The translations under genes and the position numbers were made by a program. From Cristatella mucedo (lineage: Eukaryota > Bryozoa > Phylactolaemata > Cristatellidae), in assembly GCA_009760855.2 (NCBI GenBank), contig WPIO01000024.1:2166001-2230000 (forward strand): DNA of 64,000 nt, read 5' to 3'. The notes under the pieces were generated by a model. It had not been told where the DNA came from. It was given only the letters and a program-made list of their open reading frames with translations, and did not search any database. This document shows positions 53,546 to 64,000 of the stretch, piece after piece. Position 1 is the stretch's first letter, and each line of letters starts with the position of its first letter.

Positions 53546-54632
53546 TGATGTTCTGACGGTTCTCATTTTCAGGGACAATTTTCAATCATTTTAACAACAT
53601 TTAAGTTTGCTCTTTATTAGCAAGTTGTTTTCACTTATATGTATAATTATTTGTATCGTTTAATTTGAGAGACGTTTTTCCTAATACGCCGACATCAAGA
53701 ATAAATGCGGAATGGGATTTGTGTAAGACTTATTAGAGGCTGAGACCGGCGTGTTGCATTTGGCTAGCTTCAGGCTGGTGGACAGAGTCACAGTCTGAAG
53801 TCCAAGAGGGTTCGTGTGCTAAATGTGCTGCGACAGCTTTCTCATGTAAGAAGATAAAGCAACTTGGCAGTGCTGTCTGCTGACCAATCGTAAGCTATAT
53901 TGAGATCGCTGTAAGCTCATACTGCTCATATAACGGCGAACCAAAAGCGGAACTGAAAAAACTTGGCTAAGCTACTGAAGAGTATGAAATACTGGGCTCG
54001 CGTGCTTACAAGGTGAATATTTGTGTAACCAGTTGCGAGATATTGGAGCCTGCACCCATCTGTTCTGGTTTGTGGTGGACGTTCGATCAAGGACAGTCCG
54101 TGTATTTCGTAGGCCGCAAACTGATATGTGGTCTCGCCACCACTTATGCTCTTCCAGTTCACACTGGTCGTCTATAATGCCCGTAGAAATGCTTCCCGGT
54201 GACTTTTTATTGCCTGCTGTAATTTATTTGCTGCTCACTCTCCCCATTTATTGAGGAGCGCTTCGGTAGCATTGCCCGGCGTGAACCTACGGGATAGACT
54301 TTGAACAGAGTAGATGGCTTGCTTTGCTAGCTGCATACTTAACCGGCGCAGGTGGCTGGCAGTGCATTGGCCGTGATGTTTGCTGGGCAGCTGTGTGGGC
54401 TATTAATGCAGATAGGAACGCCCCTTCCCTACCACGTTCTCCGGCCTCTGCTCTGGCCACGAAAGCCACTGCCTCTGCTTTGGATGCATCGCAGCATTTT
54501 CGCCCCTCTCATCTCTGTGCCCTTGACTCCGGCTCTCGACTCCTCGAGTAAATTAATGAAGCTACGATAGACCGGAAGTCGATCGAGCAATGCTGCAATT
54601 AAAATAGAATATTGTAGCACACCTTCACTTTT
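53546..54632. other. No supported feature
   Basis: Several short frames on both strands (54324-54570 plus, 54287-54668 minus) without signatures. Confidence 0.35.
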
Positions 54633-56550
54633 GTACGTGCCCACCATAATGCCAATCATTGTGCTCACACATCACCTGCAAATTGGCAGTGAATATGCTA
54701 GCGTGTAGGGCAGTCAAATCTAAGCCACCTAGAGGAGCCCTGAAAGGTTCGGCACATGTTCAACTGTGCTACGTGTCCGAATCGTCGCGGCCGAGTTCGC
54801 TGTCTTCGAAGGCCAGGCTAATTTCGCTAGCTGGATGCAGGCAGAGTGCTACGGGAGCGGAGCTAGAAGGAAGGCTTCCTCCATCAGCCAGGCTAGGAGA
54901 GGAGCCTACACCTGGCTCGGGTGTATCCAGACCTCTGAGAGGACTTGTTTTGCCCATGCTGCCACATAGTCTTTTAGAGGAGGGGCAGGTGCTTTACGTA
55001 TACCACGGGCTAGAGCCCACGACCTCGGCCTGACCTTGGTGGGTATCGGAACCTTAACCACTGGGCCAAATCAGTAATCGTACTTTCTTTGTTGCAAATG
55101 TATCATGCCTAGAGAAAGACTGGGTTCCCGAAGGGCGCTCTATTGTTACCTATTACTTTTATGATTATGAAGGAATGAACATTAATTAAAAGAGGACGTG
55201 TGCTTTAAAGCTTACACTTTGTGTAGCTGAGTTCCTGTATTGGAAAGCTGCCAGATTTGTTGAAAATGAGTTTTAAATTTGCATTGCTTTGCTTTCCGAT
55301 AACCAGTTTACTGACTGGGAATTAATGGTGAATTATCCCGAATATTACATAGCTAATATTAAAACCTCTCACAATAATTTGTGTTGATATTCTTGATTCG
55401 GCCCGCTAAAATTAGCTATGAAAGAAATCAAATAGCATTTGGCTCAGTAGACCACTGGATCTATCGAATCATTAGGTGCCTATGATCGTTAGAACAAAAT
55501 AATGTGGTCTACTTAATGAGTAGACTGTCACCATAAGCAACGGGTTCATAGCTCACCGTAAGACAGTTCACCTGCACTCAAAGCCGAGACGATTCAGTGA
55601 GCCGACTCCGAACTAAAATTCAAGATTCGTTTGAAAAAGCCTTATAACAAAGAACATGCTATAATTAACCATTAGTTGACCTATGCATAAATGCGAAGAT
55701 ATATTAGACTTAAACATCATGAAACTCTCTCTGAAAGTTTGCTAAAGTTCTGATCGCTAACATTCCAGATTTATGGGCTAGCTCGCTTTCCTAAAAACTA
55801 GACGCGGTTGATCACGAAAGATACCCTTGGAGGAACACTATGCAAAATTAATGGTAAAGAAAAAACACAATCTCATGTTATGTGCGAATTGACTTGAGGT
55901 AAATCCGATGCAAGGCCCCTCAATTGGAATGCAATTTCAGGATTTCATATATTCTGGTGTCCTCAGCTTTCAGGCCGTCATCTGCCGATGCATATAAACA
56001 ATATATATATATTGTGATGGGTTTTCGAAGATACATCCTCCGCTGAAAAGCAATCACTAACCCTTGAAGGGTGTGATGGTTCTAAGTTTGTGTAAATCGG
56101 CTCCAGTGCGGCACCTACAAGTTAAAGTTCATTTTGATTTATAAGTTAAAGTAGAGTAGACAGCGGTGAATGCAAATTTCGCAGCAACAGCTACATATGT
56201 AGGATACAGAATGCCCCTAAATGGGTGCATGTAAGCCAGGCAGCTGAATAAGATAACATGTCACGGATTACAAATTATTGTGAGTTGCACAGTAAAGGGC
56301 TGGGAGAGCGAATGCTTAAATAATCACAGTAATGATTTATGGTCTTGAAGGAACTCGTGGACATTATGAAGCTACAAATTTTATTAATTTTAGTTATTTT
56401 AGCTGAGCATAGTTAACCTGAATCGCTAGGATGTCTTGCTCGAAGATAGGAATTTCATTGTATTTCGGTAACAAACCGAGAGCCTAGCTGGTGGTTTAGC
56501 ATGGAAGATCCGTGAACTGAGTTTTTGGATTTTGCCACACTGACAGCACT
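54633..56550 (-). repeat. 1.9-kb inverted repeat, arm 2
   Basis: Reverse-complement partner of arm 1. Homology begins at tgcccaccataatgcc (54638) and fades around 56550, next to the gag-like remnant. The SINE-2 head with ctagagcccacgacctc and the LINE-like tail (cctagagaaagactggg) lie at 55005-55140. Confidence 0.88.
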
Positions 56551-56705
56551 CATCTCCTAACGCGATTTTTGTCCGGCCACAGTTAACATAAGATCGGGGA
56601 TGAGTTTGCTTGCCTTCTGAAAGTTTGTCGTCAGTCAAGCCCACAACCAGGCGATCTCGAAACAGCTCATCTTTCATAGCACCACATTCCCATTGCGAAG
56701 ATAAA
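56426..56705 (-). pseudogene. Ty3/gypsy-like gag remnant
   Basis: Minus-strand frame reading AMKDELFRDRLVVGLTDDKL, the conserved end of retrotransposon gag capsid domains, where an RDRxVxGxxD core is typical. After a junction it reads ECCQCGKIQK, a possible decayed zinc knuckle. About 83 codons remain and no protease or pol follows. Arm 1 carries only the Cys-containing part, so the full gag piece belongs to arm 2's flank. Confidence 0.5.
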
Positions 56706-56946
56706 TAATGTTGTGCACGTATGAATGCCTCGTTTTATTGATTTTCAGGGTGTCACTCTATAATCCTGGCGCAGCCAACATGTAATGATAAGACGTTTCG
56801 CTGTTGAACGGATCATGTTTGTTGGCAACCATCTTACATCCGCACCCGGACTGCACGGTCACCGAGGCCTCTTGTGATTGGTCATGTCGTTTTGGCTCAG
56901 CCCGTTAGCTCAGCAATCACACCGGGAAGTTCCCGTTGCTACCAAA

Positions 56947-57031
56947 ATGGACCCCAAATATCTTTTCGTCATGCCCAGCTTGTGCTGGCTAACTGCAATG
57001 CTGATGTTTGTAACTGTCAAAATGTCTCAAG
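56947..57031 (+). CDS. Candidate signal-peptide first exon of a host gene
   Basis: The ATG at 56947 has good context (ccaaaATGg). It encodes MDPKYLFVMPSLCWLTAML, then MFVTVKMSQ: a short polar start, hydrophobic core and likely cleavage region. The exon ends at a strong donor (ctcaag|gtaagc, GT at 57032), phase 1. Upstream lies a gattgg (inverted CCAAT) at about 56876. Rep-D begins 16 bp after the donor. An in-frame upstream ATG at 56878 would extend it. No second exon is recognised downstream. Confidence 0.35.
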
Positions 57032-57047
57032 GTAAGCAGTGTTTCTG

Positions 57048-57730
57048 TAACGCCGAAGGCTCGGCGGAGTATGGCGTAACCTAGCGCCTAATGCCGTTCG
57101 GTGCGCGCCTACGCGCCATAAGCAGGCATCCATGAAACATGCGTTTGTGGCGCTGACCTACTTACCGTTACTAAAGGGGGTCGTGAGTCCGCGGCGTGAA
57201 TTGGAAAGCGATAAACAGAAATTAGGGATTTTACTGAGCTTTATTCGCAAGCGCACAAAGTCGCTGGGCGTCTAGCTTAGTTTTATCTCCACACTCCTCG
57301 CACGCTCTCAACAGCTCCAACACTTTTGCGGAGGAAATACTTCTCCACACTGAAGCTACTTACGTCTATAGTGGGGAACGACCCAAATAGAGGAGCCCGA
57401 ACCAGAACATAAACCCTAACCGGAGAACTAGGACTCCGTTTCCACCAGTTCGGCAGGAATACTCCACATGCGCCACCTCAAGCACTCTTGCGGAAGAAAC
57501 ACGTCTCCACACTTAAGCGACTTAAGTCTATAATGGGGAAAGACCCAAATAGACAGAGCCCGGACAGGAGCCTAAACCATAACCAGAGAACTAGGACTCC
57601 ACGCACGCCAACTACGTCTAGCTCGCACCGGCAAATCCTTAGGCCGAGACCACGTGCTAGCATGCACACACAAAACACAAAAAAAACACAAAATGCCAGC
57701 TCGGGCGCGATACGACCGTATTCGGTGGAG
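57048..57730 (+). repeat. Rep-D copy A, with internal tandem duplication
   Basis: Matches 60340-60869: taacgccgaaggct, gttactaaagggggtc, gaattggaaagcga, ccggagaactaggactcc. Within copy A, a stretch of about 150 bp (cttgcggaagaaacacg... to aactaggactcc) occurs twice (57318-57478 and 57479-57606); copy B has it once. GC-rich with long fortuitous frames. Confidence 0.8.
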
Positions 57731-58552
57731 TCCACCGAATCCTAGCGCTGTCTCGTCCTGTCCTGTCAATCGCAGGCGAACAGCCCGCCCTCCTCCCTCG
57801 CTTCCAGAGAAACGAGTCCGACGGCGTCGAAGCGCGGAGCCGGACAAAAGACCAAAAGACCAAGAGCAAGCGTCGCTTGACTCTTAAATACTTAGCTGAG
57901 ACAATGGGGCAAGAGTTTGGTGGTATTGGGCCCGACACCATGGCCCATTATGGTAAGGAATTGATACCGTCACTAGGCCACTGGAAGGGCACGTCTGTCC
58001 AGCTTGAATGGCGAATGGGTTCCAGACGATTCTTTTCTTCGAACGAGTAAAGGCGAAGGTTGAAAGGCCAGCCAACATCAATCGGCAGCTTCCGCGGGTA
58101 TCGGACCAATTCTAAAGGCCGAATCGCCACCGCTGGTCTCAGAGCTTCCTGGCTTGCTCTTGAGCTCTTGCTCTCTAACCGCACTGGCGCTCCTCTCCGG
58201 CTCACTGCTCCAGGACAAAGGAGTTCTAGCCCGCCTCCGAACAGCTCTTGTTCGCGCTAAAACTCAGCCAAGGCCAGCAAGGTGCTACATTTCTGCTTAG
58301 GCAGAATTTATTCTGGTTTCTCTTCACATTCGTGTAGGAATCTTTCGCATTTCCCCAATCTTTCGATGCCGTTCTGCTTAAGAATTGTTAGGGTTGCTCA
58401 GAAGGGAAACCACCTTCGAATTAGTGGTCTGCCGTTTAATTGCTTCTAGAACGTCGTTTGTCAGGCACGCTTATTTCTACACCTTACCTGTGGATAGTAA
58501 CCCACAAGTAAAGTGCTTCCATTTCAGGACCGAGTCGTATGTTTAGAATCTT
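57731..58552. other. GC-rich region, no supported gene
   Basis: Overlapping frames on both strands, none with a domain signature. Confidence 0.3.
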
Positions 58553-58642
58553 GCAGCAGGCGATCCGTTATCACCCATTGCAAGCCTTAGTTATAGCCAT
58601 TAAGGCTCTGCTGTAGCTAAATGAATTAAGTTGTTTGGTCAG
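58553..58642 (+). mobile_element. SINE-1, 3' half only
   Basis: cgatccgttatcacccattg, ttatagccattaaggctctg and the aattaagttgtttggtcagg end match the SINE-1 body; the tRNA head is missing. Confidence 0.6.
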
Positions 58643-59030
58643 GTAAACTTGTACCCAGACTCGGTTCGGCTGGCTGGGGCCGGACGGTTGTAATGAGGGT
58701 CACCGACTAGGCCGGGGTCGGACCTACGCCATGGCCGGCGACGCGATGTCACCGGGGCTCTTGGGTATGAGAAGTTGGCCGAGTAAGTCGCGGCGTTGGA
58801 GGCTCCCGGTCTCGCCGAGTTATGCACCTGGATTCGTGCAGGCATGCTCCGGCGATGCTGCCACGCACGCAAGGGAACGAGTACCCAACGCCCGAGCTGA
58901 GCTGGATAGCACGCTCGTTGTTGAGACTTGTATATTCCTCGTTCCCTTGTTGAAAAGCAACGACGGTGTATCGGAATGGTTTGTCGCGAAAATGTCTGCT
59001 GCTAAGTATTGTAGGCCCTTAACGGCACAT
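58643..59030. other. No supported feature
   Basis: GC-rich; frames without signature. Confidence 0.3.
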
Positions 59031-59498
59031 CGATATACATACGCATGGCACTGCCCTGGTTTGACTCATTAGTGTAGGTTATGGCCTCGATCACGGTCTG
59101 ACCGAGGTAGTAGGCTTGAGCCCCATGGCATATGCAAAGCAATTGAATAGAGACTAAGTTCTCTCGGGGTGCTATACAAATGAAAACTATATATGGCATC
59201 TTCATTGAAGGAGTAGGTGATGCCGTGGCTACAATAAGGTTCCATAAACTGGACTTGCCCAAAACACCCCGACAAACTCAATCTTTCAATCGGCCACTAT
59301 TGCTGCTTTGCTTGGGAGTGTACCTGACATAAGCTGGGTTGTGAACGGTCTGCCGGAACAAGCATGGTTAAGTAATAGAGCTACTCCTGTTTCTCGTCAG
59401 TCGGTTGGTTTGACTCAACCCTCAAGACAGAGTGACAATAGCAGGGTACTAGTAGCCCAAGCCATTGGGAAACCGGCTCTGAGTAGGTGCCGACTCAG
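59031..59498 (+). repeat. Rep-C copy 2 (contains SINE-2)
   Basis: Parallel to 45263-45757. The SINE-2 part here has a single clean tail (agagactaagttctctcggg, ctatacaaatgaaa). It then follows copy 1 to gtgccgactca. Confidence 0.85.
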
Positions 59499-59649
59499 TG
59501 CCATGCTAGAAGGAAAGCCTAATGTGTATATGCAGCTTTACCTGATAGTCTGTTGCACCAGTTTCACGTGAGCTTTATCAGAGATGGCATGTGGAGGACC
59601 CTTGAGATGCTGTGCCACCACATTCCTCGGAAACAATGAGTTTATCTGC

Positions 59650-60313
59650 TCTACCAGCTCTACTCGCATGTGCGATCAGGCGATTGCAGCTGGTGCAAAA
59701 CTCTGCAGCTAGGCTTGTCTGTCGTAAACGTCGCAGTTGCCACATTACTCCACTTCTCGCCGACCTGCACTGGCTACCAGTCAAGCAACGGATTGACTTC
59801 AAGGTTTTGTCGCTCACTTTTAGGTCTCTTCATTAAATGGCTCTAGCCTATCTTTCAGATATACTGCCCCATCAGGCCAAGCATCGTACCACCTGCTTTT
59901 CGGAATCCAACAGTCTGGAAATACCTCGTACAAACCTTAAATCCTTTGGAGACTAGCTCGTATGCTCCCAAAGCCTGGAACTCCCTCCCGACCTGCGTCA
60001 GAACATCCTATGACCTGACCACATTTAAAAGAAACTTAAAAACACACCTATTTAGGACAGCATTTGGTGGGTCCCTGTGATTCGTCCTTGATGTGCTTAT
60101 GCGTGCTGACACTGTGCATGCTGCCACTAACCACATGTGCCTCCTGACCCTGTGCATGTCACCCCTAACCATATTATTTATTTTGTTTGTTTTTCAAAGC
60201 ATGATTTTACTTACCATTCAATTGCATATCACTTTGCAGCAAATGTAAAGCGCTTAGAAAGAGATTAAGTTCTCTGAGGGCGCTTTATCAAGTGCAATAT
60301 TATTATTATTACT
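59650..60313 (+). mobile_element. CR1/L2-like LINE 3' end (copy AA)
   Basis: Starts at about the CAIRRLQLVQNSAARLVC codons and continues through the C-terminus (with an 11-bp deletion near 59955), 3' UTR, tail block and (ATT)n at 60297-60311. Young. Confidence 0.9.
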
Positions 60314-60339
60314 CGTTCCAGAGACTTTGAGAGGAGTTG

Positions 60340-60869
60340 TAACGCCGAAGGCTGGGCGGAGTAGGCTTAACCTGGGGTTAACCGGGAGGCATAACCTGGT
60401 GCCTAATACCGTTTGGTGCTGGCCTATGCGCAATAAGCAGGCAGCCACGAAATGAGCGTTTCTAGGGCTTACCTACTTTCCGTTACTAAAGGGGGTCATG
60501 AGTCAGCAGTGTGAATTGGAAAGCGAGACACCCAAATTTAGGATTTCACTGAGCCTTATTCGCAAGCTCACAGTCGCTGTGCGTCTAGCCCAGTTTTACC
60601 TCCACACACCTCACGCTCTCAACAGCACAAGCACTCGTGTGGAGGAAACACGTCTCCACATATAGGCTACTTGCGTCTCTAGTAGGCACGACAAAGTAGA
60701 TGGAGCCCAAACAGGAGCCTAAACCCTGATTGGAGAACTGGGGCTCTGCTTCCACTGTACGGCAGGAATACCTCACCTGCTACACCAAGCATTCTTGCGA
60801 GACCACGTGCACACACTCACACGCAGCATAAAATTCGAGCTCGAGCGCTATGCGAGCGGATTCGGTGGG
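60340..60869 (+). repeat. Rep-D copy B
   Basis: Same block as copy A without the internal duplication, plus a short insertion (cttaacctggggttaaccgg) near 60365. Ends at ggattcggtggg. Confidence 0.8.
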
Positions 60870-61252
60870 TGTTGTCGTAGTCAGGTAATGCCCATTCCGT
60901 AAGGGGCTTAACTACAAAGTGTATTCAGGCTGCTGGGACAATATCGAAAGCAAAGGATGCATTTCTCAAGAGTCTCATGCTGATCTGTATCATATCAATG
61001 CATTTCAGAAGGAGAGCTGTAGTTATGGCGTCTAGAGTTCTTGGCAGCTACAGTTGACCCTGGGTATGGCACTGTATAGAAACTAAAATGACTGTACAGA
61101 GAGTACTCAACGGTATTTAACATGCTTCCTCCTCAAGGGTTTCATAAGCCGCCATGCCGGGCAAAGATGGCTCCTCGTGCCTGAGGTTGAGGTAATAAAA
61201 ACACTCGCGATTAATTTCAGATAACTTGTTCAGTAAAATCTTAAATATAAAT
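60870..61252. other. No supported feature
   Basis: Nothing recognisable. Confidence 0.35.
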
Positions 61253-61388
61253 ATAATTCATTTGCATAGCGCCCTAAGAGAACTTAATCTCTATACAGGC
61301 GCTTCACATGTGCCTTGGGGCTCGAGCCCACGACCTCAGTCAGACCTTGGTTGGGGGGCGAGCACCTTAACCGCTAGACCAAACCAGC
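61253..61388 (-). mobile_element. SINE-2 (tRNA-derived), best-preserved copy
   Basis: Minus orientation: A-box region ggtctagcggttaaggtgc, B box gggctcgagcccc, then cacatgtgaagcgcctgtat and agagattaagttctcttagg, ending gcgctatgcaaatgaatt. The tail matches the LINE tail block nearly base for base. Confidence 0.88.
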
Positions 61389-61550
61389 TCGTTTTTGTCT
61401 CCAGATCTTACTTGCAACGTGCCATTGGGCTACTGCCACATAACAAGGCAATATAGACATGTGACGTTCCCCTTTGCGACTGTCTTTCATAACAATATTT
61501 TTTGCTGTCCACCTGCTGAAGATATGCACATGCTTGGCTTACAACAATTA

Positions 61551-62003
61551 CGGCCCACATTACACTGCTTCTCGCGACCTGCACTGGTTACCAGTCAAGC
61601 TACGGATTGACTTCAAGGTTTTGTCGCTCACTTTTAGATCCCTTCATTCTTTGGCTCCAGCCTATCTCTCACATCTACTCCCCTACCTGGCCACGCATCG
61701 AACCACAGGCTTTTCGGAATCCAACAGTCTACCAATACCTCGTACAAACCTCAAATTTGTTGGAGACCGTGCATTTAGTTCGTATGCCCCCAAAGCCTGG
61801 ATATCCCTCCCGACTTGCCTCAGAACATCCCCTGACTTGACCACATTTAAAAAGAACTAAAAACACCTGTTTAGGACAGCATTTAGTGGGTCCCAGTAAT
61901 TCGTCCTTAATGAGCTTATGCGTGCTGACACTGTGCATGCTGCCACTAACCTCATTTGCATGCTGACTCTGTGCATGTCACCTCTAACCATGTTATTCAC
62001 GCT
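61551..62003 (+). mobile_element. CR1/L2-like LINE 3' part (copy BB)
   Basis: HWLPVKLRIDFKVLSLTF through FVGDRAFSSYAPKAWISLPTC and the 3' UTR to catgttattcac. The tail block and (ATT)n are missing. Confidence 0.82.
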
Positions 62004-62639
62004 GTAGCCTAATTAAAGACCTATTAAAGACCGCAAAATGCCTACATGTGCATTCCCCCATGCAGCTATGCTTAGATACTGGGGTAAACATTTTTCAGGC
62101 TACAGCTCTAAGCAATGGAAGCCATAGCAAGGTTACTGCGGAAGTGGAAGCAGGTGGAGCCAAGTGGCCATCTGGTAGTGCCACACATGCAAGCAATGCA
62201 AGAATCTAACTTAGTTCACATCGTTGGCTATTAATACCTGTTTGATCTCCATAAAATCTTCCTAATCGTTCTTACATAGGCTACTAATGAATAACTCAGG
62301 TACAGCTCGAGCTTTAGTTACCGGGTCTGACTCCACAGGTGATCGTTATGCTCTTGGAAAAAACTAAATTGATATGCTGCATGTGGAGACGCAACATGCA
62401 GAAAGCCAACTGTAGAGTGTGAGCATTTGAGAAACAAAAATGAGTTGCTTGTGGTGCAAAGAGCTCACAGTGGGTGGTAGAGGTGACTGCAAGCCAGAGT
62501 CACATCATTGGATGAAGCTATTAACTCCAGCGCCTTTTCCAGAGCTACCTTAATCAGTTAAGCCGACAACAGGGCATAAGATGTATTTGCACATTCTTTC
62601 CCAGACTCGAGTCTTTCGGATTTGGTTTGCAGCTGAGTT
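62004..62639. other. No supported feature
   Basis: Short frames only, no repeat recognised. Confidence 0.35.
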
Positions 62640-63480
62640 ATTACTATTAACTGAAAGGTGTCATGAAAGTGAGTCAATTGTACCAAACGTTGTAGAAAGA
62701 TCAAGCAAAACTAGCAGAGAGATTTTACCACAGTCTATATTCTCTGAAGGTCGTTGTACATCCAAACCAATGCTGACTCTATGAAGTGATCAGCACTAAC
62801 AAAATACTAGAACTTGCTAGGTTTGAAGGTTTAATAGAGTTAAGATGGCTTGCCACAGCTCATTCAAGTCTCTTTGACTGGTACAGTTGAAGGGAGACTG
62901 GACTATAGTTAATCAAGTTCTCGTAGTCTATAGTTGCTTACTTAATTATAGTTCCAACAGCAACCTTTTTGAAAGGGAAACTGATACGATATGAGGCTAA
63001 GGACACATTTATTATGTTACTTATACATGGAAGCAGCAGTTCTATGCATTGCTGCAGTAGGACAGTTGGAATAGGGTCTCGAAGACAAGTAGCCATCTTT
63101 GAGTGGGAGATGAATTTCAGAATGAAGCACTTGTGGCACCTTTGAATGTGGACATTAAGGTGCTGAACATACATGAGGGAGAGGAGCCCTGTGCATTTGT
63201 TATTGAGGAATTGGAGATGCTGCTACCTTAGGGATTGACTCTTTTGAAAAGAAGCTAGAGAAGCTATCAGCTATTGATCATCACACGGATCAAAGCTGTG
63301 ATGCTAACTTGGGAGCGCTTTCGGAGGTGGTTGATGGTAACATCGGCATTTTTGAATAACTCTTAAAGTGTGCTTATGGATCTGTTTAAACTTTAGTTAT
63401 ATATTGATAATATGTGGCCTAATTCTTGACAATGCCGTTGACCTGTTTGCTGCTACCAAGATCTAGTTGAAATCGATTAG
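62640..63480 (-). mobile_element. Decayed LINE, N-terminal RT region (copy CC)
   Basis: Minus-strand piece upstream of motif A: DPIPTVLLQQCIELLLPC, then ISNIINVSLAS (62938-63174), then the FPFKKVAV equivalent of FKKAVVRP, and at about 63260-63350 the INHLRKRSQVS linker. Complements the 3' ends found elsewhere, but with a different age. Confidence 0.75.
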
Positions 63481-63716
63481 CCTCTTGAATATCCCTGGAC
63501 AGGCTACTCGGTCTTCTAAATTCCGAGGTTACCTAAACCTCGTGGTGATGTATACATCGCTGCTCTTTATTTCCTCCTTTCATTTTCAAGCTGCTTGCTG
63601 TCCATTCGAAGCTTTCGTCTAATTGTTTTGTACAAATCTCTTCGCCAGCTAGCTAATAATGGGGCGGCGATTTATCAATGCCAAAGTACCGCGAGTTTGT
63701 TTTGAGGTTAGAGACT

Positions 63717-64000
63717 ATAATAATAATAATAATACATTTGTATAGCTCTTTCATATGACCTCATCTTTTTCTATGCACTTAACATGTGCTCTAGACGAAG
63801 TCTGAAAATTTTTTAGTGGTAGCATGCTTAATAACAACAAGGATAACATGGTCAGAGGTGACATGCATAGGATCAGCATGCAAATATTGTTAGGGGCAGC
63901 ACACACAGCATCAGCATGCATTCGAAAGCAATGGACGAATCACGTGGACCCAAAAAATGCAGTGATAGATAAATGCATATTTAGCTTCTTTATTATTTTT
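63717..64000 (-). mobile_element. CR1/L2-like LINE 3' end running off the window (copy DD)
   Basis: (TAA)n at 63717-63734, diverged tail block and 3' UTR words (gacatgcataggatcagcat, gacgaatcacgtggaccc), continuing past position 64000. Confidence 0.78.

Noticed and set aside
43320-56550. Full Polinton bounded by the inverted repeats
   Set aside because: None of the expected genes lies between the arms, and the interior is LINE, MITE and unassigned sequence; the integrase relic is elsewhere (27.8-28.9 kb).
1-64000. CRISPR arrays, operons or bacterial genes
   Set aside because: No regularly spaced short repeats with unique spacers and no prokaryotic gene arrangement; the window is typical repeat-rich animal DNA.

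Overview
This window is repeat-dominated nuclear DNA from an animal, most likely an invertebrate. The evidence is at least two dozen copies of a CR1/L2-type non-LTR retrotransposon (LINE), two tRNA-headed SINE families, a Tc1/mariner relic, a hAT MITE, few plausible exons, and no operons or ribosome-binding sites. The phylum cannot be fixed from the sequence.

The main LINE encodes an APE-type endonuclease followed by a reverse transcriptase (box FYADDTQLYL) and ends in a conserved tail of the form AAAGCGCCTAGAAAGAGATT ... GCGCTTTATCAAGTGC, then (ATT)n. I give copies letters in order; 'minus' means the tail is at the low coordinate. Region 1-6000 holds nested LINEs with short target duplications. 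6-9.3 kb has a candidate extracellular (CUB-like) exon and a Tc1/mariner relic. 10-20 kb holds decayed LINEs, some broken by SINE-1. 21.2-24.1 kb is the longest LINE copy; a near-identical 5'-truncated sister lies at 29.1-30.6 kb.

The most unusual segment is 26.29-29.07 kb, an AT-rich island. It carries a broken retroviral-type (rve, DDE) integrase on the minus strand, a two-membrane-helix ORF whose 3' end overlaps the integrase end, a Cys-rich fragment and another unknown ORF. It looks like the relic of a Polinton/Maverick- or adintovirus-like integrated element, later hit by three retroposons. I describe the breaks only.

31-36 kb has three copies of a dispersed repeat, a possible solo LTR, a second decayed reverse transcriptase and a GC-rich duplicated block. 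36.4-39.8 kb is largely featureless. 40.8-42.1 kb has a 27-bp coding-frame array and a strong nested palindrome. 43.3-56.6 kb is framed by two inverted 1.9-kb repeats with a Ty3/gypsy gag remnant at the outer end. Between them sits a SPIN-like hAT MITE inserted in a LINE tail. 57-61 kb has two further duplicated repeats and one candidate signal-peptide first exon; 61.5-64 kb returns to LINE and SINE remains.

SINE-2 shares its 3' tail with the LINEs, which suggests that the LINE machinery mobilised it. Nearly all coding sequence here is transposon-derived. Host coding support is limited to two or three possible exons. All boundaries and identities are by-eye estimates.
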